26,330 nt of DNA from contig JAFGNQ010000362.1 of the NCBI GenBank assembly GCA_016926925.1, positions 1 to 26,330 on the forward strand, written 5' to 3'. The notes under the pieces were generated by a model, which was not told where the DNA came from, did no database searches, and worked only from the letters and a program-made list of their open reading frames with translations. Each line of letters begins with the position of its first letter. Position 1 is the first letter of the stretch. Both the position numbers and the translations under genes were made by a program. This document shows, one piece after another, positions 15,625-23,154 of this stretch. The stretch comes from Candidatus Aminicenantota bacterium (GTDB taxonomy: Bacteria; Acidobacteriota; Aminicenantia; Aminicenantales; Aminicenantaceae).

Positions 15625-16843
15625 GTCGCTTTCCTGTTTGGTCCCAGTAATCGACCAAGGCTTTTCCCGCACCGCCCATGTTCCCCATTCCTACGAGGAC
15701 CACATCTCCTTTTTCTTCTTCCGAAATCCGTTTCATAAGATTTGCGGCCGTAAGTTCCGGCCACACCTCCGTTTTTACCGCCAGGACTCCGGACAAGCGT
15801 CTTTTCATGGCATGCGTGTGATCACCTAAAAGAATTAAGCGATGGTACTCCGGAAATTCGTTCTTTTGCAGAGCCTCCAACCACTGAAGAGTCCGGTCCC
15901 CTCTGTCTCCTCTGAAGTTCAGGAGGCCTATAATCCTTCGTCCTCGTAAGATCGCCCGGTTCTCGAGTTTGGATATGACGGCTTTTGTCGATTCTGGGTC
16001 GTTGGCCGCAAAAGCGCTCACAAAATACCAGGTCCGATACGGGAGATCCTCCCCCAGCACCCAGATTTTAAGGCTCCCGAAGTCCGGCACTGTCTGTGCC
16101 GCCGCCCTAAGGGCGCTTGCTTCGTCGATTCCGAGGTGTCGGGAAACGGCCAGAGCAAGCCGGATGTTGTCCTTGAATTCCAAAGAAAAACGGCGGACGG
16201 AATTGTCGTCCTTACTTTGCAGAAAATTTTCTTTCTCCACTTTCGTCACCCGGGCATTTCTTCGCTCGGCGATGGATTGAAATACGGGAAAGAACTCTTC
16301 ATCAAGAACGACCATCGTTCCCCTATCTGGTATTGCAGAGGCAAAGGCAGCGGCAATCGCGTCCCGGGTGCTCCCCATATCGGCCACATGGTCCAGCCGC
16401 ACATTGGTGATGACAAGGATGTGCGGCCGCAGCATGCGCACCGATTCTACTTGAAGCGATTCGGGACGGATGCTCATCATTTCCAGGACAACAGCCTGAG
16501 CGGTCCGGTCGAAGGCCCGTTTGATAAGTTTTTTATTTTCCAGAGGAGAGGGAACTCCGCTGCGGGCTATCTCTTCCTCGCATCCGTCGGGATCTATCAC
16601 CACAGCCTTGGAACCGGTGGTCTTGGCCAACACACGATATCCAGATTCTCTGAGGATAGATGCGATCAACCTTGTCACGCTGGACTTGCCCCGCGTTCCC
16701 GTGACACATATACGCAGAGGAATGTTCTCAATGTGCCGGCTCAGCCAGAATCTCTCCGCATAAAGATACAACAGGAAAAAAAGGAATACTCCCCCTGTAA
16801 CCGCTATTTCTCGAATCGCAACGATTCCTGAAAAAAAGAACAA
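15614..16843 (-). CDS. pgsB: Poly-gamma-glutamate synthase ligase subunit PgsB/CapB
   Basis: A 409-aa ATP-dependent amide ligase of the Mur/folylpolyglutamate synthase superfamily, which joins glutamate residues through the gamma-carboxyl group at the inner membrane. The N-terminal helix (about 10-28) anchors it. The P-loop is CVTGTRGKSSVTRLIASIL (about 47-65). AVVLEMMSIRPESLQ and VITNVRLDHVADMGSTRDAI carry the conserved glutamate and the N-V-x-x-D-H metal/nucleotide region of PgsB. Length matches Bacillus PgsB (about 393 aa). The start is a TTG at 16843, with GAGGAG a few bases upstream; no later ATG gives a complete N-terminus. It heads the operon pgsB-pgsC-pgsW-PLP enzyme. Confidence 0.93.
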   Translation of the reverse strand: MFFFSGIVAIREIAVTGGVFLFFLLYLYAERFWLSRHIENIPLRICVTGTRGKSSVTRLIASILRESGYRVLAKTTGSKAVVIDPDGCEEEIARSGVPSPLENKKLIKRAFDRTAQAVVLEMMSIRPESLQVESVRMLRPHILVITNVRLDHVADMGSTRDAIAAAFASAIPDRGTMVVLDEEFFPVFQSIAERRNARVTKVEKENFLQSKDDNSVRRFSLEFKDNIRLALAVSRHLGIDEASALRAAAQTVPDFGSLKIWVLGEDLPYRTWYFVSAFAANDPESTKAVISKLENRAILRGRRIIGLLNFRGDRGDRTLQWLEALQKNEFPEYHRLILLGDHTHAMKRRLSGVLAVKTEVWPELTAANLMKRISEEEKGDVVLVGMGNMGGAGKALVDYWDQTGKRHDL

Positions 16844-16980
16844 CCTATCTCCTCAACCGCAGTGCAGAAGCATGAACTGCATGCCGCAGGGAAAAAACCA
16901 GATGCGCCAATGTACAGCTCATCACTTCAAGGTGAAGGCTCTTATTATACCGCCGGCCGAAACGAAAAAGAAACAACGAC
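16844..16980 (-). promoter_or_regulatory. pgsB: Candidate pgs operon promoter and leader
   Basis: On the minus strand a perfect TATAAT lies at 16949-16944, about 100 bases before the pgsB TTG start; no good TTGACA box is seen 16-18 bases upstream of it, so any promoter is weak or activator-dependent. The leader includes the small inverted repeats CTTCA-AGG-TGAAG and TGCAG-AAGCATGAA-CTGCA (plus-strand reading). Regulatory meaning is unproven. Confidence 0.4.
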
Positions 16981-17007
16981 ATCTGCATTTTTTTGGAAGG
17001 GTTCAGG

Positions 17008-19197
17008 TTAATTGAACAGAAAAGTGGCTTTGATCATCACTCCCCTATCTTGGAGCGGATTCGGGATCCCGAATTCCTGAGTCTCGTTGTAAATGAAATA
17101 AATGTTGGCTCCCGGCTTATAGATCCAGCGAATGAGAATGTTGCTCTTGAACAAATTCTCGTCGTCATTCCATTGGATGAAGGCTTTGGCGTAAAGGGCT
17201 GGAGAGAAGGAATAGATGATCCGTGTAGCCAGTATGTTGGCGGTGAATTTCCCTCCCTCAATCGGCAGGTCGAACCGGTTGCGGTTCAAGCTCAGCTCGA
17301 TGTTAAGATGTTTGGAAATCTTCATGGTGCCGCTGGCATTGATCCGGAGAAGATCGCCGTTGTAGAACCCGCCGATGCCGATCTCGAACCGGACGGAGAG
17401 AGGTCGGCTCTTGTCGGATTCGTAAAATCCATCGAAGGAGTTGAAACGATGGATACCCACAGGAATGACCACCCCCTCCTTGATTTCGAAGGCCTCATCC
17501 AGGTATTCAAAGTTCTGCCGGTAACCGAAATACAGGTTGCTTCGATCTTGAAAGGTATTCCAAATGCCAGTGGAATTCGTGCGCGTCTCTAATTGACCGG
17601 TGTGGTTCTCAATATAAGTGAAATCGTTGTAGATGTGTGTCTGCCTGAGGTTGAAGATTTTGGGGCGGGGAGAAATCCCGAAGTTGGCTCTGTACTTTCT
17701 CTGATCCAACCGAGGCACATAACCCATCTCGGCATTGAAGTTTTCGCCTACATCCAGGTACACCAACAACAGGCTCCAAAAATCCGTGTCGAAGGAGAAA
17801 TTCAGATGAGCAGCCCAGTCCTTGCCTTTCAAGTCCGGGCTGAAGGTTTTGGCGGCAAAGCCTTCAATACGAAGCGCATGCCCGAAGGCCAGGTTGTAAT
17901 CGAAGGCCACACCGCGATTGTAATCGGGACTGTCCAGGGAATCTCTGCTCAGCAGCATAACACCCAGAGTCGATTTCTGGAGAAAATCCCTCTTGGCACG
18001 AAAGACGGCGTAGTTGGACCGTTCCATATGCTCCACCACGCCATCGGTTTCAAGCGTGATTCTGTCGGTCATCATGTTCAGGATGCCTAAATCGTACTTG
18101 CCGGCTTTTCCTGTCACCCGGGCTCCTCCGATGACCGGCACTTCACCCCCTTCTTCGGATAAGCCTATCCTGCGGCTGTAGAAGAGGAACAATCCCGGAG
18201 GTTCATGGAAACGGAACTTTTCAGCGACGCGGAATACTTCGGCGCCTTCGAGGAAGAAGGTTCTTTTCTCAGGAAAATAGAGGGAGAAACGGGTTAAATT
18301 GAACTGTTCCTGGTCGGACTCGACCTGGGCGAAATCCGTGTTGATCGATATATCCGCGGTCAGATTCGAAGTCAACCCGTACTTGATGTCCAGACCGGCA
18401 TCCCCGGTGAAACCCATCGAAGACTCTCCTTCTTCCTGAACGGCGCCGCCGATGACAAAGGGCATGATATGAAGGCGCTTTCCCTGCTTGACATCCGTCA
18501 AACCTACCAGGTTGCCGTAAAAGGAAACACGGAACTTGCCCATGAAGCCGTAGTCCCTGAGAATGGGAGCCCAGAAACATTCCTCCTTTTTCCGTGCGAT
18601 CTGCCGGCCGAAATTGATTCCCCAGGTTTGAATTCGATTGCCGCTGAATCGCAAGGCGTAGAAAGGAATGGCGAACTCGGCAGTCCATCCCCGATCGGAC
18701 CTTTGAGTTTTCACGTACCACAGGCCGTCCCAGTCCCTGTTGATGTTACTGCCTTCTTCCCGGATGAGACCGTCTCTTTTTGCTCCCAAAGGATTGGTGG
18801 AAAAGTAGAAGGCATTGCGGTGATCATGGTAGGTATCGATAAAAATTTCGAAGAAGTCGTCGTTTCTGAGCTGTTCATCACGGCGCATCTCGTTGGCCAC
18901 GATCTTATCGGATTGGCTGTCGAAACAGAGAACTCCGATGTATAAAAATTTATCATCGTAAAGAATGCGGATCTCGGTCGGCTCTGTCGCCGGCTCTCCC
19001 TCGTTAGGCTCACGTTGAATGAGTCTGGAAATGACCTCGGACTCCTGCCATGCAGGCTCATCGAGCCTTCCGTCTACAGTGAGCTTCTGGGCTGTGGGGG
19101 TGGCTTTCACTTCCAAATCATCCCTTTCTGCTGCAAGCGAGATTAAACCCCCAAGGATAATGATCATAAAGAGCGACAGCACCTTTTTCACAGTCAT
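17008..19197 (-). CDS. DUF5916 outer-membrane protein with CBM9-like domain
   Basis: A 729-aa secreted protein. After a signal peptide (about 1-23) comes a CBM9-like beta-sandwich (about 30-230) with the usual start LTVDGRLDEPAWQ and the pattern DDFFEIFIDTYHDHRNAF. The rest (about 240-729) matches DUF5916: FGRQIARKKEECFWAP, GLDIKYGLTSNLTADISINT and QVESDQEQFNLTRFSLYFPE, followed by many short amphipathic strands that suggest an outer-membrane beta-barrel. These proteins are common in Bacteroidota and Acidobacteriota and are assumed to bind or pass polymers; no substrate is proved to my knowledge. The ATG at 19197 is chosen because it gives a clean signal peptide; the frame is open to 19479 but that part has no secretion-like features. 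Confidence 0.87.
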   Translation of the reverse strand: MTVKKVLSLFMIIILGGLISLAAERDDLEVKATPTAQKLTVDGRLDEPAWQESEVISRLIQREPNEGEPATEPTEIRILYDDKFLYIGVLCFDSQSDKIVANEMRRDEQLRNDDFFEIFIDTYHDHRNAFYFSTNPLGAKRDGLIREEGSNINRDWDGLWYVKTQRSDRGWTAEFAIPFYALRFSGNRIQTWGINFGRQIARKKEECFWAPILRDYGFMGKFRVSFYGNLVGLTDVKQGKRLHIMPFVIGGAVQEEGESSMGFTGDAGLDIKYGLTSNLTADISINTDFAQVESDQEQFNLTRFSLYFPEKRTFFLEGAEVFRVAEKFRFHEPPGLFLFYSRRIGLSEEGGEVPVIGGARVTGKAGKYDLGILNMMTDRITLETDGVVEHMERSNYAVFRAKRDFLQKSTLGVMLLSRDSLDSPDYNRGVAFDYNLAFGHALRIEGFAAKTFSPDLKGKDWAAHLNFSFDTDFWSLLLVYLDVGENFNAEMGYVPRLDQRKYRANFGISPRPKIFNLRQTHIYNDFTYIENHTGQLETRTNSTGIWNTFQDRSNLYFGYRQNFEYLDEAFEIKEGVVIPVGIHRFNSFDGFYESDKSRPLSVRFEIGIGGFYNGDLLRINASGTMKISKHLNIELSLNRNRFDLPIEGGKFTANILATRIIYSFSPALYAKAFIQWNDDENLFKSNILIRWIYKPGANIYFIYNETQEFGIPNPLQDRGVMIKATFLFN

Positions 19198-19457
19198 ATC
19201 ATTCTCAGTAGTGACAAACCTCCAACTTAAGCGTACACAATATATAATTTCCCCATAATTTTCCACTTTTTTATCGCTAGGGAAAGCAGTCTTATTTCCG
19301 TCATAGAACGTTCGAGAGAGAGAAGGAGAACAGATCACAGGCCGTTCGAGCCGTCTAACAGAACATCCTGGATTCTTTGTCGCCAAAAGCATACAATACA
19401 CAAAAGGTCTCGAAGTGCTGGATTCAAAATGACGTCCGACCCTGAGGTGAAGTAGCG
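19198..19457. promoter_or_regulatory. Divergent intergenic region
   Basis: This region separates the DUF5916 gene from tag. An A/T-rich patch around 19238-19255 (ATATATAAT) could hold the minus-strand promoter, and TACAAT at 19392-19397 could be a -10 box for tag. CGTTCGAG occurs twice within the stretch 19308-19350. None of this is strong. Confidence 0.25.
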
Positions 19458-20024
19458 ATGGGGAAAGAAAGATGCGCATGGGCGGACAGTGATCCCTTTT
19501 CCCGAATCTACCATGACGAAGAATGGGGAGTCCCAGTCCACGATGACCGGAAGCTCTTCGAGTTCCTAGTCCTCGAAGGAATGCAGGCAGGATTGAGTTG
19601 GATCACCATCCTGAAAAAGCGCAGCCGTTTTCGTCTGGCCTTTGACAATTTCGTCCCTGAAAAAATCGCGGCCTACGACTGCCGAAAGGTCGAAGAACTT
19701 CTCCTGGATAAGGGGATCATACGCAATCGAATGAAAATCGAAGCTGCCGTCTCCAACGCAAGAGCATTCCTCGAAGTCAGGGGTCAATATGGAAATATCG
19801 ATGCATTCATATGGCAATATGTCGGCGGGAAGCCTCAAAAAAATTCCTGGAAAACTCTCCAGGAAATCCCGACGACCTCAGCGGAATCCGAGGCCATGAG
19901 CAATGACCTGAAGAACCGCGGTTTCAAATTCGTAGGATCGACCATCTGCTATGCCTATATGCAGGCGGTGGGTATGGTCAACGACCACATCGTTGACTGC
20001 TTCCGCTACCACGAAGTTTCCTAA
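19458..20024 (+). CDS. tag: DNA-3-methyladenine glycosylase I
   Basis: A 188-aa base-excision repair enzyme of the Tag family, which removes 3-methyladenine from alkylated DNA. The full zinc snap is present: C6 and H19 at the N-terminus (CAWADSDPFSRIYHDEEWG) and H177 with C181 at the C-terminus (HIVDCF). The active-site glutamate is E40 in LEGMQAGLSW, and FKFVGSTICYAYMQAVG matches the late conserved block. Length equals that of E. coli Tag (187 aa). GAGGTGAAG lies just before the ATG. It converges with the beta-propeller gene, with four bases between the stop codons, and has no evident functional link to the neighbours. Confidence 0.95.
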   Translation: MGKERCAWADSDPFSRIYHDEEWGVPVHDDRKLFEFLVLEGMQAGLSWITILKKRSRFRLAFDNFVPEKIAAYDCRKVEELLLDKGIIRNRMKIEAAVSNARAFLEVRGQYGNIDAFIWQYVGGKPQKNSWKTLQEIPTTSAESEAMSNDLKNRGFKFVGSTICYAYMQAVGMVNDHIVDCFRYHEVS

Positions 20025-20028
20025 GCTT

Positions 20029-21162
20029 TTAATTTCCCCAGGAAATCCGGTATCGCTTAACCAGCAAAAACCCGTCTTCATTATCTTCCACACCGTAGAT
20101 CTTATCGCCTTTGCAAACCCTGATGTCCAATTTCGTCTCAAACTGAGAGATAAAGCGACCTTCGGCATCAAAGACATCCACGATATAGGCCCCCTTTTCC
20201 TTTCCCTTGATCCAAGTGCGCACAAAAAGCCGGTCTTGTTCGTCCAGGATGAATGCCTGAAAGGGAGGGAATTCTTTTGGGAATTCAAAAAAATCGTTCG
20301 GATCTATGCCCCTCATAATGCCTGTGGGCACACGCTCCGACAACATATCGATATCTTCATGCGTCACTTTGACCGGTTTGAAATCTTTACGGATGCTGCG
20401 GATATGTGTTCCGTCTGGTTTAAAGACTTTGATTTCATAGTCTCTGTTGCGGCCATAGAAAACATTTCCTGCGCTGTCAAAGAGATAAACCGTGACCATG
20501 TCCATCATATCGATCTTCACCCCTGAACCGGGAACCGGGATATCAAATTCAACTTTGTCCATGGTAAATACGGGATTGAGATCTTTGTCATACTTCTTCA
20601 TCTCGAAGTACATTTTTTGACCTTCCAAACCCAATTGTCGTCCAAGATAGTTGCCGTCCGCGTCTAAAACCAGGTTAAGCAAGCCCATTTTATCAGCGAC
20701 TGAAACGTTCTTGATAAATTCACCTTCCAACGTGAAAAAAACCAAGCGTCTCCCCATGGAATCTTCGATCAGCAGATCGTTGTTGGGTGTCAGGACAAGT
20801 CCACCCGGTATCTGGAATTCGCCCGGCCCCTGTCCGGATTTGCCGATATTTCTGAGGAAATTTCCTTCCGCATCAAAGACTTTCACCTTGCGATCCTTTA
20901 TATCGGTTGCGACAACATGCCCCTCATCGGTGACAACAAAAAAAGCGACTTGAGAGAAGGACTTTTCCGGATCATCCCCTTCACCGAAGCGCAATTCCTC
21001 GGTTAAGGTTACCTTGCTGGGCACCCCTTTTTGGGGCTTGGGCTTGCTGCCGTTGGAAATTATTTTGATCCCTTCCTCGGTTTTGGTCTTCTGGGCTGTG
21101 ATTGGCCCTGACAATACAAAAACCAATAGTAAACTCAATCCGACTGTTATGATTCTCCTCAA
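20029..21162 (-). CDS. Secreted 6-bladed beta-propeller protein
   Basis: A 377-aa protein with a signal peptide (MRRIITVGLSLLLVFVLSG, cleavage near ITAQ) and repeated four-strand units of NHL/6-bladed propeller type. Typical blade sequences are VKVFDAEGNFLRNIGKSGQG, LVFFTLEGEFIKNVS, IKVFKPDGTHIRSIRK and VDVFDAEGRFISQFE. Such proteins are frequent in Bacteroidota and Acidobacteriota and are thought to bind ligands or other proteins in the periplasm; no catalytic residue is apparent. The start is a TTG at 21162, six bases after a perfect AGGAGG (21174-21169). The previous intergenic region holds a TATAAT at 21218-21213 on the same strand. Confidence 0.85.
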   Translation of the reverse strand: MRRIITVGLSLLLVFVLSGPITAQKTKTEEGIKIISNGSKPKPQKGVPSKVTLTEELRFGEGDDPEKSFSQVAFFVVTDEGHVVATDIKDRKVKVFDAEGNFLRNIGKSGQGPGEFQIPGGLVLTPNNDLLIEDSMGRRLVFFTLEGEFIKNVSVADKMGLLNLVLDADGNYLGRQLGLEGQKMYFEMKKYDKDLNPVFTMDKVEFDIPVPGSGVKIDMMDMVTVYLFDSAGNVFYGRNRDYEIKVFKPDGTHIRSIRKDFKPVKVTHEDIDMLSERVPTGIMRGIDPNDFFEFPKEFPPFQAFILDEQDRLFVRTWIKGKEKGAYIVDVFDAEGRFISQFETKLDIRVCKGDKIYGVEDNEDGFLLVKRYRISWGN

Positions 21163-21466
21163 AACGTACCTCCTAAAGATGCAATCTCTGCACTCGAATA
21201 TAGATTACACCTATTATACGTGATTTTATTCAGCAGGTTATAGCATTCTAATGAAGAACACACAACTTAATAAACGGCTGCAATGGCTCTGCAGTTCTAG
21301 GTCAAATTGCGTGTTGAGCTCGTGAAGCATAACCTGAATCTCCTCTTGCACATACAATAGGGAAGAGAACCGCTGAATTTCACCTCTGATTTTCTCAACC
21401 CGAGCATGTCCGTACAAGCCCCCCACCCAAATAATTGGATGGTTTAAATTATGATGTGATTGGCTG
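21163..21466. promoter_or_regulatory. Intergenic region upstream of the beta-propeller and MocR genes
   Basis: No convincing gene is seen here. On the minus strand TATAAT (21218-21213) stands about 50 bases before the beta-propeller start, without a good -35 box. A 95-codon minus-strand frame at 21525-21238 lacks a ribosome site and family resemblance. The right end leads into the plus-strand promoter described separately. Confidence 0.35.
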
Positions 21467-21495
21467 TTGACTGAAACCAATTCCAATCTTATAGT
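21467..21495 (+). promoter_or_regulatory. Sigma70-like promoter of the MocR operon with ATTGG/CCAAT repeats
   Basis: TTGACT (21467-21472), a 17-base spacer and TATAGT (21490-21495) give five of six matches in each box. ATTGG occurs at 21434-21438 and 21459-21463, and its complement CCAAT at 21477-21481 and 21483-21487, so inverted copies flank the -35 box. This is where a MocR regulator would be expected to bind its own promoter; binding is inferred. Confidence 0.6.
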
Positions 21496-21528
21496 GAGAG
21501 ACGGACACGGCAAACCAGGAGGCATGAA

Positions 21529-21615
21529 ATGAAAAAACGCAGAGGATTCGTCAGCAGCAAGCTGCTGGCCCTTTTGGTATTTATAATAATCTTCATACTC
21601 TTCCTAATGGGATGA
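21529..21615 (+). CDS. Small single-helix membrane peptide (28 aa)
   Basis: A 28-codon frame encodes a basic N-terminus (MKKRRGFVSSK) followed by one hydrophobic helix (LLALLVFIIIFILFLMG). It has a perfect AGGAGG (21517-21522) six bases before the ATG and lies about 27 bases after the predicted transcription start of a well-formed promoter. It ends 32 bases before the MocR gene. Translation therefore looks likely. It could be a small membrane regulator, a leader peptide coupling translation to the next gene, or a minor toxin-like peptide; nothing allows a choice. Confidence 0.5.
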   Translation: MKKRRGFVSSKLLALLVFIIIFILFLMG

Positions 21616-21647
21616 ATATGTGTTCAGGCTAGCAAAGGAGAATCTTA

Positions 21648-23153
21648 GTGAAAATAACGAGAAAGGTTTCTATGCTTATCAATATCGACAGGAAAAAGGC
21701 AGTGCCCCTATACCAGCAGATCATCGATGCAGTAAAAAGGCACATCCGAGAAGGCACCCTGGAATCCGGGCAAACGCTTCCCTCATCCAGAAAACTGGCT
21801 GAAATGCTGGGCGTCAATAGGACCACAGTAAACCGGGCTTATGAAGAGTTGCAGGCGCTTGGCTATCTCTCCAGCAGGCCGGGCTCCTATCATCGCATCC
21901 AGGAAAGACGCAGGGAGGCGGCCTACCAACCGGATAGAAAAAGTCCGATTCCATGGCATGATGCAGTGACGGAACCTGCGCGGCAGATCCACGACATATT
22001 CCTCCTCTATTCCCCGGAACAGCCGAAGACGGATCCAATTCCTGATGATATTATCAACATTTCCAAACTCGATCTCGACCCGCGCCTTTTTCCTATGAAA
22101 GATTTCAAGCAAAGCACGAGCAACGTTTTGTTTTACTCAGGGGCCGATTCTCTTCAATACGGCGATTACGGCGGTTATTTTCCCCTGAGGCAGCTTATTG
22201 CCCAGCGCCTTCGTCTGCATGGTATATCTGTGAGCAGCAAGGAAATTTTGATCACAAACGGTGCCCAGCAGGGACTGGATCTCCTCCTCCGCATTTTTGT
22301 CGGGCAGGGCTCCAAAGTGGCCATCGAGGCGCCGACATACGCCAACATTCTTCCCCTTCTCAAATTTGCCGGTGCCGAAACGATCGCAATTCCCATGAGG
22401 AACGACGGTATGGACTTGGATTCTCTCGAGGAGGCACTCACCGAGCAAAAAGTGAGCTTTGTTTACACCATTCCCAACTTTCAGAATCCCACCGGAATCA
22501 CCACATCCCACCAACATCGGGAAAAGCTGCTCACCATCTGCTTGAAACACAAGGTTCCCATCGTCGAGGACGGATTCGAAGAAGACATGAAATACTACGG
22601 AAAACTGCCGCTTCCCATCAAATCCATCGATGAAGCCAATATCGTCATCTATCTCGGCACCTTCTCCAAAGCTTTGTTTCCCGGCCTTCGAATCGGTTGG
22701 GTCACGGCCGATAAGGAATGCATCAGCCGTCTGAGCGCCGTCAAACGCTTTTCCGATTTGACGAGCAGCCTTTTCGTCCAGATGATTATGTACGAATTCG
22801 TTAAAAACGGGCATTACGACCGGCAGCTCCGAAGGCTTCACCGCGTATTCCGAAACCGTATGGAGGTCGCCCTTTCGGAGATCGAGCGGCACTTTCCCCG
22901 GGAAATTTCCTGGACACGGCCGGCAGGAGGCTACACCATCTGGGTCCGGTTGCCCCAAAGGATCGAAGAAAACCGGCTTTATGAGATCATGATGCGGCAC
23001 GGGGTCGTCGTCTCTCCTGGAAGCTATTATTTTCCCTCAAAGAAGGCATCGGAATATTTCCGCATTTCCATTTCCCGACTTGATGAAAAAGAGATCAGGG
23101 AAGGCATCAGAAGAGCCGCAAGTGCCCTGAAACACATAACGAAGGGAGTTTAA
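21648..23153 (+). CDS. MocR/PdxR-type GntR-family regulator with aminotransferase domain
   Basis: A 501-aa transcription factor joining a GntR winged helix-turn-helix (about residues 18-86; LPSSRKLAEMLGVNRTTVNR is the recognition region) to a fold-I aminotransferase-like domain (about 130-495). PLP-binding residues are present: N280-P281 region, D308 in IVEDGFEED, the lysine K341 in LGTFSKALFPGLRIGW and R348 after it. MocR proteins sense PLP, amino acids or their adducts and control vitamin B6, GABA, taurine or other amine genes. The start is GTG at 21648 with AGGAGA upstream; an ATG at 21672 is an alternative. The stop is one base from the next ATG, so the radical SAM gene is tightly coupled and not a usual MocR target. 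Confidence 0.9.
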   Translation: MKITRKVSMLINIDRKKAVPLYQQIIDAVKRHIREGTLESGQTLPSSRKLAEMLGVNRTTVNRAYEELQALGYLSSRPGSYHRIQERRREAAYQPDRKSPIPWHDAVTEPARQIHDIFLLYSPEQPKTDPIPDDIINISKLDLDPRLFPMKDFKQSTSNVLFYSGADSLQYGDYGGYFPLRQLIAQRLRLHGISVSSKEILITNGAQQGLDLLLRIFVGQGSKVAIEAPTYANILPLLKFAGAETIAIPMRNDGMDLDSLEEALTEQKVSFVYTIPNFQNPTGITTSHQHREKLLTICLKHKVPIVEDGFEEDMKYYGKLPLPIKSIDEANIVIYLGTFSKALFPGLRIGWVTADKECISRLSAVKRFSDLTSSLFVQMIMYEFVKNGHYDRQLRRLHRVFRNRMEVALSEIERHFPREISWTRPAGGYTIWVRLPQRIEENRLYEIMMRHGVVVSPGSYYFPSKKASEYFRISISRLDEKEIREGIRRAASALKHITKGV

Positions 23154-23154
23154 G

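Noticed and set aside
19198..19479. N-terminal extension of the DUF5916 protein
   Set aside because: No secretion-like feature; the ATG at 19197 gives a clean signal peptide.
21238..21525. 95-codon minus-strand frame between beta-propeller and MocR genes
   Set aside because: No ribosome site, no recognisable family, and it covers the plus-strand promoter.
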